Part shown: piece by piece, positions 22,425 to 33,819 of the stretch | How the letters are laid out: every line of letters begins with the position of its first letter | Position numbering within the stretch: the stretch's first letter is position 1 | Assembly (NCBI RefSeq): GCF_036320965.1 | Contig: NC_092231.1 | Location: forward strand, 23,537,894-23,601,893 | DNA length: 64,000 nt | Direction: 5' to 3' | Source: Panulirus ornatus | Taxonomy: Eukaryota; Arthropoda; Malacostraca; Decapoda; Palinuridae | Made by a program: the position numbers and the translations under genes | The notes under the pieces: generated by a model | Told to the model about the DNA's origin: nothing | The model's database searches: none | What the model saw: the letters and a program-made list of their open reading frames with translations, nothing else

Positions 22425-22745
22425 GTGTATGAACCAAAAAGTTGAAGCAGGGAGTGAACCAGGAAATTTAAGTATAGAAAGAACGAAGGTCTTGGAGCAG
22501 AGAATGCACCAGTGCCTTGAAGTAGCGAATGAACCAAGGACTTGAAACATTGAATGAACCAAGGACTTGGCCAGAAAATAAACCAAGGATTTGAAGCAGA
22601 GAATGAACGAAGACCTTATATCAAAGAATGAATCAAAGACTCAGAGCAAACAATGAACCAAGAACATGAGGCAGAGAATGAACCAAGAACTTGAAACAGA
22701 AAATGGACCAAAGAAAAAAACAGAAAATGAACCAAGAGCTTGAGG
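22425..22745. repeat. 25-bp tandem repeat, about 12 copies
   Basis: The unit GAATGAACCAAGGACTTGAA plus 5 bases begins at 22502, 22527, 22552, 22576 and 22601 (25-bp steps), with weaker units on both sides. Confidence 0.88.
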
Positions 22746-23635
22746 AATATATGCCAGAATAGTATGAGGGGAGAGAAAATGAAGAGTGGGTGAAGGGAAA
22801 AATAGAGAATGGACAGAAGAAACAAGGAAGAAGGATGCAGTACAAATAGAAGGATAGTTAAGTGGAGAAGAAATGTAGAATTAGAAAAAAGGTATAAAGT
22901 ATAGAAGAGAGAAAGGGGAACGAAATGAGAAGATTAGAGTGAGAAGGGGAGATGTTGGACGGGAATAAAGATTAGGATGAGGAAAGGAGTAATCGGATGA
23001 AGGATGATTAGTGTCATGATTAGACGGGAGGAGAGGGAGGAAGGTTTGTGAAGTTAGGATAACAGGATGAGATGGAAGGAAGATTAGTATGATGAAAGGA
23101 AGGGATAGGAAGGAGGGAGGATTCTGGTAATGAGACGGATGGTTTAGAGGGAATGAGGCCTTGGGCGATGGATTGAAAATGGGAAGGAAAGAACACTAGG
23201 TTTGATGGAAGGACTGAGAAGGACAAAGGAAATATACAGGAAGAAAGAAATTTAAGGATAACGAAGGGAGATCGAATGTAGAGCATAGGACTAAGGTGAT
23301 AAAAGGACTCAAAAAAGAAAATGTCCGTGAAAATGGAAAAAAAAAAATGAAAGAGTAAAAGGTCAGAAGAAAGAAAGTAAGGAATGAAAATAAGGTGAGT
23401 GTTCGGCATGAAGGAAAGGAAAAGAAATACTTAAGGTGACAGGATGAACGAGTAGGGAGGGAGGTGAAATGTAAATATTGGTAGAAATGAAGAAGGTAGA
23501 GAGGGAGAAAAGTAAGCTGAGGAAGCGAGACGAATAGGGTGGAAGATAGAGGGTGGAAGATGAAAGATGGAGGGCACTATGGTGAGGGAGAGACCGAGGG
23601 AAGGAGTACAGGAGAGTATGACTGACGGGACAAGA
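22746..23635. repeat. Long purine-rich degenerate tract
   Basis: Nearly 900 bases of AG-rich plus strand (GGAAGGA, GAGGGAGG, GATGAAAG words) without a fixed period. The minus-strand 129-codon Ser/Phe/Leu/Pro frame within it is a compositional artefact. Confidence 0.7.
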
Positions 23636-24175
23636 CTTGGGAGGTAATGTTTATGTTGTGTGCATCGCGGGTGTGTCAGCCGTGACGTGTGTGGTGGTGG
23701 CTGGTGTGATGGCTGGTTGTGAGTGTTGCTGGGGCACTGCTGTTGCTAAGGTGTGGTGGTTGTTACTTAGATCATCTTCTTGTAGGGGTGTTGTTGCTGG
23801 ACCCTACTCGTTGTTGCTGTGGTCTCGTTATTGCTATTAGGTAACAATGTTGCTGCCGGGTTATTGTTGTTACTGAAATGTTGTTTTTGATGGTCTGTTG
23901 TTGTTGCTGGGCTGTAGCTGTTCCTGTTGTTGAGTTGTTGCTTCTGGCTGTAGTTGCTGGGTTGCCTGTTGTTGCTGAACTGTTGTTGTTGTCTCTGGCT
24001 GTAGCTGTCTTTGTTGCTGCATTGTAGTTGTTTTTCTTGCCAGGCTATTTTGACCGGTTATTGTTGTTACTGGACAGTTGATGCTGTTAAGCTGTTGTTG
24101 TTATCATTAGACTGTTGTAGTTACTGCTGATTTAGTGGTGTTGTTGTTACAAGGATTTTCTTGTCCTTAGAGTTG
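23636..24175. repeat. Degenerate (TTG)n / GTTGTTGCTGG tract
   Basis: GTTGTTGCTGGG, CTGTAGCTG and TGTTGTTG words repeat across about 540 bases as a decayed TTG/CTG repeat. Confidence 0.7.
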
Positions 24176-24179
24176 GCGG

Positions 24180-24557
24180 ATCAGCCATCAGCAAACTCAC
24201 GCTCAATATTCTAACTCCACGAGGCTTCAGCCTCATTAATGTGTGACAGATGATGTCCGCCCGTAACTACGTTGGACAGATTAAATCACCTTCGTATTTG
24301 CCCTAAGGAGATCTTCACTATTGTTTGACAGATGTACACTGTAGCGTTATGTAGTTGAAGATGCTCACAGCAACGTTTGATTATGTCTGGTAGTGGTTTG
24401 AACAAATTCTGCTTTGGATATTATGAACCTTAAGGGAGCCACGTGAGGAGTCGAGAACAAAGGATGAGTTCTTTTGAGGTCTTGTATGGCAAAACATCCC
24501 TCCAGCCTCTTGTCCGTTCTGACGCAGAGGAAAGACGTGGATGTAAACCAGTGCCCC

Positions 24558-24560
<3 letters not shown>
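24180..24560. other. No gene identified
   Basis: Mixed sequence without a recognisable feature. Confidence 0.4.

Positions 24561-24563
<3 letters not shown>

Positions 24564-24626
<63 letters not shown>
24564..24626. repeat. (CA)n microsatellite
   Basis: About 31 CA units. Confidence 0.97.
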
Positions 24627-24628
<2 letters not shown>

Positions 24629-24869
24629 GATGTATAATAGCTAACACCTGAATACTTAATTCGAGATACATCTCGAGCAACCCTTTGAGAACCAGAGGTT
24701 ACAATACTTAAAGCTTGTCCCATTGGGGGTCATTAACTCACTACGAGGTTAAGGGTGATACGAGGTCATTTCTATCTTGGCTTTCTTGCTTCAGTAGGAG
24801 TATCCAGTTTCATAAGGGGGACGAGGTCAAATAATTGTTTCAGTTCATGATTGGGTCGTTAGAAGACGC

Positions 24870-25065
24870 AACAGGTGCCGGCTGTACCGAGGTATCGGCT
24901 GTACTAAGGTACCGGCCGTATAGAGGTACTACCTAACAGTTAACGGCTGTATTGAGGACCGGCCTACAGTTAGTGAGGTGCCGACCAACGAGTACCGAGG
25001 CACAGACGAACATATACCGGGGTGTCGACCAAGAGTTACCAAGATACTGACCTAATCACTGATGG
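24870..25065. repeat. Degenerate ~22-bp minisatellite (GGTACCGGCTGTA)
   Basis: Words such as GTGCCGGCTGTACCGAGGTA, TCGGCTGTACTAAGGTACC and GGTGCCGACCAACGAGTACC recur across the segment with strong decay. Confidence 0.55.
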
Positions 25066-25084
25066 TAAAAATGCTGTCGAAGTA

Positions 25085-25475
25085 AATGTTACTACCTGCT
25101 CTACCCCCTCCTCCTGTACCTCAGTTTAAGATAGATTTTCCCCATTTTGAAGCAGATTTCATCCCACTCTCCTCTCCCGCGAAGCAATAGCACCCTCCTC
25201 TCCCCACTGTGAAGTAAATATCATATCCCCCCGTCCCCTACTCCCCCTCTCTGGGGTAGATACTATTCTTTCTCTTCTGGGTTATTCTTAAAGTTATCCC
25301 CACATACCTTCATGAAGTTACTACCTCCCTCTTCCACACCCTGAAGTAAGTATTGTTCTCCCATGTCTCTCGCTCTGGATGCGTCATTACCCCTTTCTTA
25401 ACTCTGAAGTATCACCTCTTACTCCCCCGCTCTGAAGTAAAATCCTCCCTCTTCTCTATGGTTGCTCTCCTGGCC
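25085..25475. repeat. Degenerate CTGAAGTAA/CTCCCC minisatellite
   Basis: C-rich blocks (CTCCTCTCCC, CCCCTCTCTGGG) alternate with TGAAGTAAATA-like words near 25150, 25210, 25310, 25342 and 25430. Confidence 0.5.
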
Positions 25476-25722
25476 TGCTGGCCTTATAAGAGCGTTGCCT
25501 GCACTTCCTCCCAGCTCCTAGTTGCTGCAGTTTCCTCTGGCCGTTGAGGGCGGTCTATCATTATTCCAAGAGGCGCAGGATTTTCAATTTCACACTCGAA
25601 CAACCCACAAGGGATTTACCACAAATCCTAAGACCTTTGGGTAGGTGAGCCCACCACATCTCTTATCATAACTCTACCCCCACCACAGCTAGGCTTAAGG
25701 GGCTCTGCCGCTTTCCCATGTA

Positions 25723-26077
25723 TTAACCCTCTCGAACACCACGGTATATGTAGCCCTTGGTTGCGATGGTATCCTGCCCTTGAGGACGTTGGTATGGTCC
25801 TTGAGGTCGATGGTACGACCCTTGAACACGACGGTATAGCCCTTGGGCACGATGGTCACGGCCCCTTGAGGTTGATGGAATCGCCCTTGAACGCGATGAT
25901 AATACGGCCCTTGAACACGAAGGTACAGCCCTTAAGCTCGACGATACGACAGTTACGTATGATGGCTTGGCCTTTGATCTGACCCATAAAGGTCCGGGTT
26001 AAAGGCCATCGTACCCCAGGGATGGTAGGGTCGTGTTCAAGGGTAACACTGTCGTGATCAGTTGTGGGTAAGGGGTT
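25723..26077. mobile_element. Foldback-like element, bounded copy
   Basis: The outer ends are TTAACCCTCTCGAACACC on the left (25722) and GTAAGGGGTT on the right (26068). The left arm (25735-25950) has about nine units, for example CCCTTGAACACGACGGTA. The centre (25958-26010) reads TATGATGGCTTGGCC, TTTGATCTGACCC, then GTCCGGGTTAAAGGCCATCG. The right arm is short (26020-26065). There is no reading frame of interest. Confidence 0.75.
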
Positions 26078-26550
26078 CGCTATTCTTCAACTTTTGCAGA
26101 GGTTTACTAAAGGACAGATGACCTCCCCCTTCCCCCATCCTCGTCCATTGCCTCTCCCTCCCTATACACTCTCCTTGTCCCTGCATTTCCACTTATCCCC
26201 TACCCCTCCCTGCACAGGAGTGATCATAATGCTCAAAAAAAATGTCAAAGAAAAAAGAGAGAAACAGCGATAAGGGTGTTTGCGCACATGAAGCGGGTGC
26301 TCACCCGATCTTATACTGAGGCAGAACTGTAGGGGTTAGGTTTACCCTAAGATTGGTGCAGGGCTGAAGGGATTGATGTGGCTCTGAGTTGTGCAGAAAT
26401 TGACGGATATACACAGCGTGAGATTGATAAAGGAACTGAAGGTACGTCAGATTACAGTGGCAAGGATGCTTGATACCAATGGACACACAAATTGCCTCTT
26501 GATGCCCAACTATTGTCTATACAAGAGGAGGCTGTTTTAGTATAGTAAGG
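26078..26550. other. No gene identified
   Basis: A C-rich block (26120-26215) followed by unique-looking sequence. Nothing recognised. Confidence 0.4.
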
Positions 26551-26551
26551 G

Positions 26552-26738
<187 letters not shown>

Positions 26739-27049
26739 TTTCTCCTCCCCCCACCCTTGCACCCCTTATTCTCCTGTCCATTGTGCCATACCCTCCCTCT
26801 TCCCTGCACCCTACTCCCTTGCCCACCAGCCCACGCCCTTCTTCTTGCACCCCCACCCGCCTGGCTTGCCCACGCCCTCCCTCTTGCCTTAGGGGCCCAG
26901 CAAAACAAAACCGAAGCAGGACTGTAGGCGGGGGTAAGGCTGGGTGTGATTGCGCCATTGTTCTCTAACTCGGGACATTGAAAGTCAGACAAAGGCATTC
27001 CAATACCGCCAGCCCTGGACCCACGGCCGACGCTCCGTAACCCTTAAGG

Positions 27050-27190
27050 ATAACGCACGTATCGCGTATGGCGTACATGCCAGACGTGACACGTACGTCG
27101 GACACGGTAGGCGTAACGTGCGTAAGCAGGACGCGTATCAAGCATGATTATGCGTATCACGTATGACTTCGTATCAGCTATGACAGACAT
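27050..27190. repeat. ACGTA/CGTATC-rich self-complementary tract
   Basis: CGCACGTATCGCGTATGGCG, GACACGTACGTCGG and GCGTATCACGTATGAC words recur. ACGT and TACGTA cores make it locally palindromic and CpG-rich compared with its surroundings. The unit size is about 10-12 bases and irregular. Confidence 0.5.
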
Positions 27191-27375
27191 AACAATTATA
27201 CATATTATGTATGGCATACATACATGTACTCTGACATACACCAAGTCAGCGGTATATATATGTGTTGTAGCGAATGAAGTACACTCGTCTTATGGATGAT
27301 GATTAAGATTAAAATTGTTGTTGATTATTTGATGTTGGAGTCAATGAATGAAAAGATAGGTCGATAAGTAGATAG

Positions 27376-27581
<206 letters not shown>

Positions 27582-27585
27582 ATAG

Positions 27586-27725
27586 GGTAGAGGGGGAGCG
27601 TCCAGCTGACGGTCTCTGGAGTTGTGCCTCTGGGAGAATACAGAGACGTAGGGGAGGGGCAGTCATGGGTGGGAGGTGGGGGAGGGGGAGGGTGGGTAGG
27701 AGGGGGCGAGGGTTAAGGGACAAAA
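27586..27725 (+). repeat. G-rich tract, G-quadruplex candidate
   Basis: GGGAGGTGGGGGAGGGGGAG and GGGTGGGTAGGAGGGGGCG give more than eight G-runs in about 50 bases (27665-27715). Confidence 0.7.
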
Positions 27726-27729
27726 TAGT

Positions 27730-28015
27730 AAAAGAAAATGGAGGGGATGTTGCTGGGAGTCAGGCGTGGATGATAAATCCAACGGAAGATTATGAAATTA
27801 ACAATCCAACATCACATATATTATACAATATAATGCTTGTTCACCGTTTCCCGCATTAACGAAGATAAGGACTCACTGGCTCCCATCCATTTTCTGTGTG
27901 TCATGTTATCTCTTACGATGTATTTTGATGAAGTTACTGCACGTTTTTCCCACGGTGTCTACGTTATAACAGGTTGATTGAGCTTACATTACGAATGTGT
28001 CGAGGCATTTTAGCG
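27730..28015. other. No gene identified
   Basis: AT-rich sequence without recognised features. Confidence 0.4.
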
Positions 28016-28019
28016 AAGT

Positions 28020-28560
28020 TAGGTAATCTAAGAATATAAATGCATCATCTTGTTATCTTCAAAATCAAAATGAATCTGATGATATGTTTATTGTTGTTAG
28101 CTAGTTGTTCACTATCCTTCGTCAGGAACTTCATAAGGTTTCTCTCTGCTGATAACACTAAATGTGATATGTTATTACATACCTCGAGTTATGAGTCATT
28201 AGACTTAAAGACGAACCTATAGTCAAATTGATTTGTTTCTCTCCCTCATAACCACATGGTAAGAATTCCATTCAATATTACTGCAGTTGAAATCTGCAAT
28301 TATCACTTTATTGTCTTCAAATGGAGACTGAACTCCTTTGTAAAGAATAATGTAATTTTTTCACATTGTTTAGGAGTTCTGTATACTACTCCAACAACAG
28401 TTTGGCATGGTTTATTTATGAGTTTGATACACACTGAGTCGTATGCGTCTCTATGAAGTTTGCAACAACTGGTTACAATTAGACCCTGATATACGCAGAG
28501 AACATAACGCCACCTCCTACTTTATGTAACCAATCTTTACTGAAATCTTTATATCCTGGT
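28020..28560 (-). pseudogene. CR1/L2-like LINE ORF2 endonuclease, decayed
   Basis: Minus-strand blocks occur in the order of an APE-type LINE endonuclease. About 28530-28490 reads GGGVMFSAYIRV (usually GGGVxLYVR). About 28405-28375 reads VVGVVYRTP (usually LxVVYRSP). About 28310-28260 reads KVIIADFNCSNIEWNS, matching the GDFN catalytic/metal-site block with G changed to A. Frameshifts lie between the blocks. ORF1 of the same element lies immediately upstream on the same strand. No RT was found downstream (below 28020), where the element appears truncated. Confidence 0.75.
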
Positions 28561-28879
28561 ATCGCTAATTCCGCTGGTGAGTATTTGCTGTATCAATCCA
28601 GGTATTTGTAATTGCTATGATATCCGTTTTTTTTCTGATTGAGACTGTGTGATGTCTGGTGATTTTGACTTGGGTTTAGTCTTCTGGCACTAGTGTGGAA
28701 AACGTTATGTTATGTTGTATGAAGCAAGGTTCTTGTGGTACGTAGTCCTGTAGTTAGACTTCGTCTCTCAGATCACTAGGAGTTAGACCAGCTATACGCA
28801 ACGTAGTCCCGGTACCTTAAGTGAACTAATTGAACCCAGCTGACGAATGATCTCTTGGATGAATATCATCTTGAATCAT

Positions 28880-29670
28880 CTTGGTCTTGCTAAGCACCTG
28901 CTTTTTTCTTCTCTCTCTCTGATATCATAATTTGTCCTGTGGTACCAGTCTTCCTTAGATGCAAACCATCATATATGGCATACAAGCCCCTATGGCTGCA
29001 AAATCCTATCCCTTTACTCTGATACAAGTGTAACAGTAAGTTGGCATTCCGATGCCACATCATACCCAGGGCAGCAACCCTGTACTCACGGCCTTTCTAC
29101 GGCCTATACTTGTGCTTCCTAATCAGTGCCGCACACTTTCCTAGGATCTCCTTTGCTTCACCTCGATGCACGTTCGTGTATTTCAGCTTGAACAACAACG
29201 TCACTATCGTCTGCAGTGTCTTTACTGTAACTTGTATCATATTCATGAAGTCATCCAGCTTAGCCCCATTTTTTTTCCCCAACTGCAAAATTCAGTGCCT
29301 AAATGCCTGACCCAAATGTTCATTACAAGAACGCGGACAGGCTCATCTTCCAGGACCTGGAACCTATTTCTAGTCCCTGTACCCATGACTCTTCTTCCTA
29401 CATTAAGCTTCATACCTCCGTAAACCACTCTGAAACGATCAGAACTGTCTGGTGTCGTGTCTGCCATGATCATCAAAGTTTTTAGATCTCTGAGCTGGCT
29501 CGTAGTCTGTGCCTCCTCTTCTTCAAAATGCGCGGCTCCTACTGTATGGACCAGTCCTGCTTCGCCCTCACACACCCTCAGCTTACTGCTAATGCTTTCA
29601 GTAGCATCCCTGTTATCTTTGATGTCTTTTGGCACCCTACCAGATAGATCACAAAAGAAACATAAAATCT
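28880..29670 (-). pseudogene. CR1/L2-like LINE ORF1 with SGNH-esterase domain, decayed
   Basis: From high to low coordinates on the minus strand, 29635-29440 is a charged segment (EGEAGLVHTVGAAHFEEEEA, then QTTSQLRDLKTLMI). Around 29410-29350 comes RNRFQVLEDEPVRVLVM. About 29330-29290 reads VRHLGTEFCSWGKK, the block that starts the esterase of CR1/L2 ORF1 proteins, where GDSxVR is expected; here the GDS nucleophile is lost. 29180-29100 reads RGEAKEILGKCAALIRKH. About 28990-28930 reads KGIGFCSHRGLYA then YDGLHLRKTG, the terminal DGxH catalytic block. The domain order and the endonuclease immediately downstream support a 5' part of a CR1/L2 element. Several frameshifts make it dead. Confidence 0.75.
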
Positions 29671-29679
29671 AATTACCTT

Positions 29680-30185
29680 CATCCGTGAGTAGAAGCTCGA
29701 TGATGGGGAAGAGAGGCAATGTTGTGAGGTGAGGAGTGTGGTCGCTTTGTGTGGTAGGGAGTGTGGTTTTGTGTGATGGGAAATGTGTTGTGTGTTGGGA
29801 GTGTAGGGCCAGGATAACTCAGCATTAGCGTCGCCAGCACAGCCGCTTTCACTGGCTAACATCGTATTAGGGTGAGAGACGGCAGCAGCTACCCAGCCAG
29901 CCAGCCAGCCACATTCCCAAACTGTATCCAGATGATTTAAGGGCACAACCATGCTCGTGTTTTTCCGAGCGGAACGCCAGTAAAGAGTTCCAGATGGCTT
30001 CTACAACTTCCTCCCCTCCTTCCCATATACGCAGTCCTCCTCTCCCTCATCCCTTAACGCTTCGCTCTTATCTATATACACTTCTTTTCCCTTATCTTTT
30101 TTTTTTTTCTCCCACCATGAATACATACTTCCTTCCTGTGCGCCTCTTATCACCTTCACCATTCCGCTGATATGTAGGACACTGT
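29680..30185. other. No gene identified
   Basis: Contains a loose GTGTGGTxxxTGTGTGGTAGG repeat (29720-29800), a triple CCAGCCAG near 29893-29910 and T-rich sequence. No gene is recognised. Confidence 0.4.
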
Positions 30186-30189
30186 TAAT

Positions 30190-30570
30190 GTACCCCAGCA
30201 GATAACTTTGTCAGAGACCATCAAGTCAGGATTCTACTACCTTGCTTTCCCATGTACTCCCATGCACTGTCCTCCAGTAGATAACCAAATCTTAGACCAT
30301 AAAGTCTTTTGTTATTTCTTTTTTCTCCATGTCTCGTCGCAGACCATTTGGTAATCTGATGTCTGGCTTTTCCATGTACTGTCCTCTAATAAATCGGGAT
30401 TGACCATCAGTTTGTCTTTGATGTCTGGCTTCTCCATGTGCTGTCTTCCAGCAGATAGCCTCGTCATAGACCGTCAGGTCGTCTGATTTCTAGCTTCTCC
30501 AAATACCGTCCTTCAGCAGAGAACCTCGTCATAGACCATTAGAACGTCTGTTATCCGGCTTTCCCATTAC
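30190..30570. repeat. 65-bp minisatellite family, locus B (about 6 units)
   Basis: CAGCAGATA/CAGCAGAGA marks unit starts; 30449 and 30514 are exactly 65 apart. Units read CAGCAGATAACCTCGTCATA, GACCATCAGGTCGTCTG, TTATCTGGCTTTCCCATGTA, CTGTCCTC with variation. Same family and strand as locus A at 2395, reverse of locus C at 54945. Confidence 0.85.
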
Positions 30571-30634
30571 TTTCATGTACAGCCCACCATCTTCATCCTC
30601 CTAGTCTAAAACTCTTCGCCCCATTCTTTTATCA

Positions 30635-30875
30635 TTCTTCACTAAGCCTCCTTTGTGCCTCTCCCAGGCCTCGCCGACCGTCCAGCCCCATGTCCTCCGG
30701 CGTGGTTATTGTCACGCCTCGCCAGGGCCGCTGCATACGCGCCCCTCTCCCCGGGGAAAGCGTTACCATGTAAATCCTGGGGCGAAGGCGGGCTGCTGCC
30801 TGTTAGGCCCACTGTGACGGCTGGCCACCGAGGACTCTCCGGGCGACGTCTGGCGCGTTCGCTCCACTTCTCTCG
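30635..30875. other. GC- and CpG-rich island-like segment
   Basis: Unlike the surrounding AT-rich DNA, this segment is GC-rich with many CpGs (CGCCGACCGTCC, GGGCGACGTCTGGCGCG). Frames of 85-95 codons are open on both strands, which GC-rich DNA gives by chance. It may be an exon, a promoter-type island or a transferred repeat; I cannot decide. I assign no function. Confidence 0.3.
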
Positions 30876-30939
30876 ACTCTGTATCTCAAGGAAACACATT
30901 TGCTGTTCATTTCAGCTGAGGCAGACACATCTATGCTGT

Positions 30940-31310
30940 TAGAAGTTTGAGAAATAGAGTATATTTTACGTGGAACTAGACCTCAAGCGTTGCCATCGAT
31001 AAGTAACATAGATTTTCATAGATGTCTGAATGTTATTTGAAATTCATGTATTGATTATCTTGGTATAAAGCAGAATACGTGAGAGGGATTATATTTTTTT
31101 GTTATCACAAATGAATGATAAATGTTTCCGTTGCACTTACAAGGTTGTAGTGAAGAATGAAATCATCCCTCCTTATAAAGAAGAGGTAGAAACTGTTTAG
31201 ATAATCTGTCATTAAAGTTTGATTCACGGATCTTCGGTCTAGTTACGATAAACTGGCATTCTCTTTTGCCTGGTGATCTTTTCCAATTTCATAGTTATAT
31301 CAAGATATAG
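30940..31310. other. No gene identified
   Basis: AT-rich unique-looking sequence. Confidence 0.4.
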
Positions 31311-31600
31311 CAGTGTCCACCTTACCGCGTCACCAGTGACACAAAACTTTAACAGCCCGCCGTCTTAGCCACCAGTCGCCAACCTCAACAACAACAACCT
31401 CTCTACCTTGACCGTCAGTTACTTTTCTCACTATGACACAACCATCACCAACCCACTGACTTGGTCACCAGTCGCCCTCTCCTTTAATATATGTCGCGTC
31501 CTTCACCAGCGTCACCAGTGGCCTTCCCCACCATATGACACTCCTCACTCACCGCCTCCTCTTGGTCACCAGTCGTCACTCGCTCAGTGTCACAAGCTTC
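31310..31600. repeat. Degenerate CACCAGTCGCC minisatellite
   Basis: TTGGTCACCAGTCGCCC, CGTCACCAGTGGCC and TTGGTCACCAGTCGTCAC recur along the plus strand at irregular 40-60 base spacing. Confidence 0.5.
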
Positions 31601-31689
31601 GATTGTCCGGTGCCGTAGGTGACATTCCTTTCTCTCACACCTTCACAGCCTTCAAGAACCTCATTAATACCATGAGAGTGGAGGGTGCT

Positions 31690-31860
31690 AGTCGTGATCG
31701 CGCACTGTTTGTGCTTTACCTTATGAACTAGACACTAGCAACACCAGTTCATACCTCTGTATGTTGTCTTGATGCGCATTAAGCTTTTGATACAGTGAGT
31801 TACGGTAGTCTTCCTCATGAACTACATCGCCATAGTATCAAGCGTTAACTCATATATTTA
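31690..31860 (+). pseudogene. LINE reverse transcriptase fragment (RT-2)
   Basis: The plus strand reads TVFVLYLMN, a stop, then in another frame CLDAH, a stop, AFDTVSYGSLPHELHRHSIK. This matches the RT-2 block of LINEs (LDxxKAFDxVxHxxLxxKL), with the expected K position replaced by a stop. Only this block survives. Confidence 0.5.
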
Positions 31861-32234
31861 CTTATGCGCTCACAACAGATGCTTTCATGGAATATTCTAT
31901 ACTTCTTCTTCCTCTTCTTTCTCCACTTTTCTTTCTTTTTTTTCTTCCTCTTTTCTTCTACGGTGTTATACCCGTCGGTAGTGGCAATTCCACTAATTCA
32001 TCCCCCTACAGACTACTCTGTCTTCAAGCCTAACTCTTTATGTCGCGGTAGTTTTCCCCTGACCTTCTGGTCGACGGTATGACCAAAGATATTGCTTATA
32101 AGGAGTTCCTTAGGGTAGCATTCCGGGTCCCCCTTTTCTGCTCTTATATTTACCGCCCCAGAGTTATCCCAGCATTCTGCAGTTCATGTTCTTTAGGCGA
32201 GAGAATAATTTTCTCACGTACGGATCCTATTATG

Positions 32235-32345
32235 TTCGGTAACAATTTCAGGAATTGCAAACTTAAAACGTACCGTAACTAGGTTACTGTTAATGATATT
32301 ATTCTCATTATAGACAAAACGTTTCATATATTGTATTGCATTATG
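32235..32345. repeat. Dispersed repeat R, copy 1
   Basis: GGTAACAATTTCAGGAATTG, AACTTAAAAC, TTACTGTTAATG and ATTATTCTCATTATAGACAA match 33860-33965 in the same order and orientation. Confidence 0.75.
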
Positions 32346-32349
32346 TCAT

Positions 32350-33300
32350 TAGGACCAATTGAATACTAATTTCGATAAATTCTTGGGCAAAAATAAGCGA
32401 AAGATGGGCAGACTAAAGTGGAATAAAATAGAAAGATTAAACAAATAACCAGATTTCACAATTATCTAAAAGGCAGTGTGGATCTTGACCACAAGCTGAA
32501 TTTCAAGATGGGTCATAGTTATGATATGTTATTTTCATATCTGGCCTCACATTACGTATTGTTTATGTGTTCTGGATTGCGTGTCTCAATCATATTTCAA
32601 ACACCTTCGGAATCCAATGAAAGACGCCAATCAAGAGGCCTTTGAATCAGAATCCCATACGAATCCTCCTTTTTCGAATCCATCTCAAAATCTATCAAGT
32701 ATACCAATTTTCATGCATACTCGTGTCCCCTTCATCTGCTCATGTCCCAAAACTTGAAACGTAGAACAGACGATTCAGGCACCGCCTGAAAAGATGTATT
32801 GGATTCGAGTCTGCCGACTGGAAATAAAAATCTCTTTGACATTCCTGGTTTAAGACCAAACCAGTGTCGCAGTTCAGTGAACATAGGACGACTCTAGATG
32901 GGGAATAAGTTCTAAATAATACGGATATTACGGGATTCCAATGCCATTAAGAAGAATTAATAAGTATTGCATCAACTTCGTTTTTTCGTTTTCTAAAAAA
33001 AAATGAGTATCACTTGTATCATAAAATCTTTTATTATTGACTGAATTTTCTTTGATTATATATGTCAGGTTTTTTTTATTATTGTTATTATGAATTATTA
33101 ATGAAGGATGGCTATCTTGTATTCTATTGTAGCTGTCTTGAAGAGTGATTCATATAAGATTTATGTCCGGTGGGTGATAACTCTTTTACACATATGAATA
33201 AGCTTATGGAACGCACATGGCTATGATATTTGATTAATTCAACTTGGATGTAATGATGAATAATGTTCATCACTTATAGGATAATGTATTATGGGGCACT
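32350..33300. other. No gene identified
   Basis: AT-rich sequence with a few A- and T-runs. A 78-codon frame at 32521-32757 has no recognisable content. Confidence 0.4.
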
Positions 33301-33320
33301 CATTTTCTGTTAATTGTACA

Positions 33321-33521
33321 TAACCCCTTGAGCACGAAGGTTCGACCCTTGAGCACGACGGTACGACCCTTGAACACGACGGTACGAGCCTCGAGCACGA
33401 CTATACGACCCTCAGTTATGATGGCCTGGCCTTGGATTGGCTCTTTTAAAGCCAGGTGAAACCCAGGCCATCATACCCAAGAGTTGTACCGCCGTGCTGA
33501 GACTTCACAGACAAGGGATTA
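33321..33521. mobile_element. Foldback-like element, compact complete copy
   Basis: The ends are TAACCCCTT (33321) and AAGGGATTA (33513), an inverted repeat with one mismatch. The left arm has four units of about 21 bp (CCTTGAGCACGACGGTACGA). The centre (33416-33470) reads AGTTATGATGGCCTGGCC, TTGGATTGGCTC, TTTTAAAGCCAGGTG, AAACCCAGGCCATCATACCC. The right arm has one unit (GTTGTACCGCCGTGCTGAG). At about 200 bp it is the smallest copy with both ends visible and a good model for the family: terminal inverted repeats, subterminal tandem units and an interrupted palindromic core. No coding capacity. Confidence 0.8.
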
Positions 33522-33819
33522 AATATCTTTCTTGCAAGGCTCATATGTCTTACCATTTCTAGATGTTATTCTGTAAAGAATTAAAGGATAATCCACACCG
33601 AATTGAATGTACAGAAGTGTCTTCCATAAAGAGAACAAGAAGATCGAAAATGAAAAATACGTCAACAGAAGTTGTAAATTCAATTGATATTATTCTACTG
33701 AACCGATTATAGATGATTATCCATCCTATTTCATCAGTAAGAGTTGAAGGTAGTGTCACTCTGCAATCCAGAATGGTCTCAGTCTCTTCGAATATTTAAG
33801 GTAACATGAGAATATTGCT

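Noticed and set aside
22746..23635. 129-codon Ser/Phe/Leu/Pro-rich minus frame (23409-23020)
   Set aside because: It lies in a decayed purine tract whose complement is naturally poor in stops.
29243..29635. Host gene of 130 codons
   Set aside because: The C-terminal half carries the opening block of a LINE ORF1 esterase, and the frame is followed by a LINE endonuclease, so it is transposon-derived.
30642..30942. Coding exon in the GC-rich segment
   Set aside because: Frames are open on both strands as expected for GC-rich DNA, and no domain is seen; kept only as an island-like segment.
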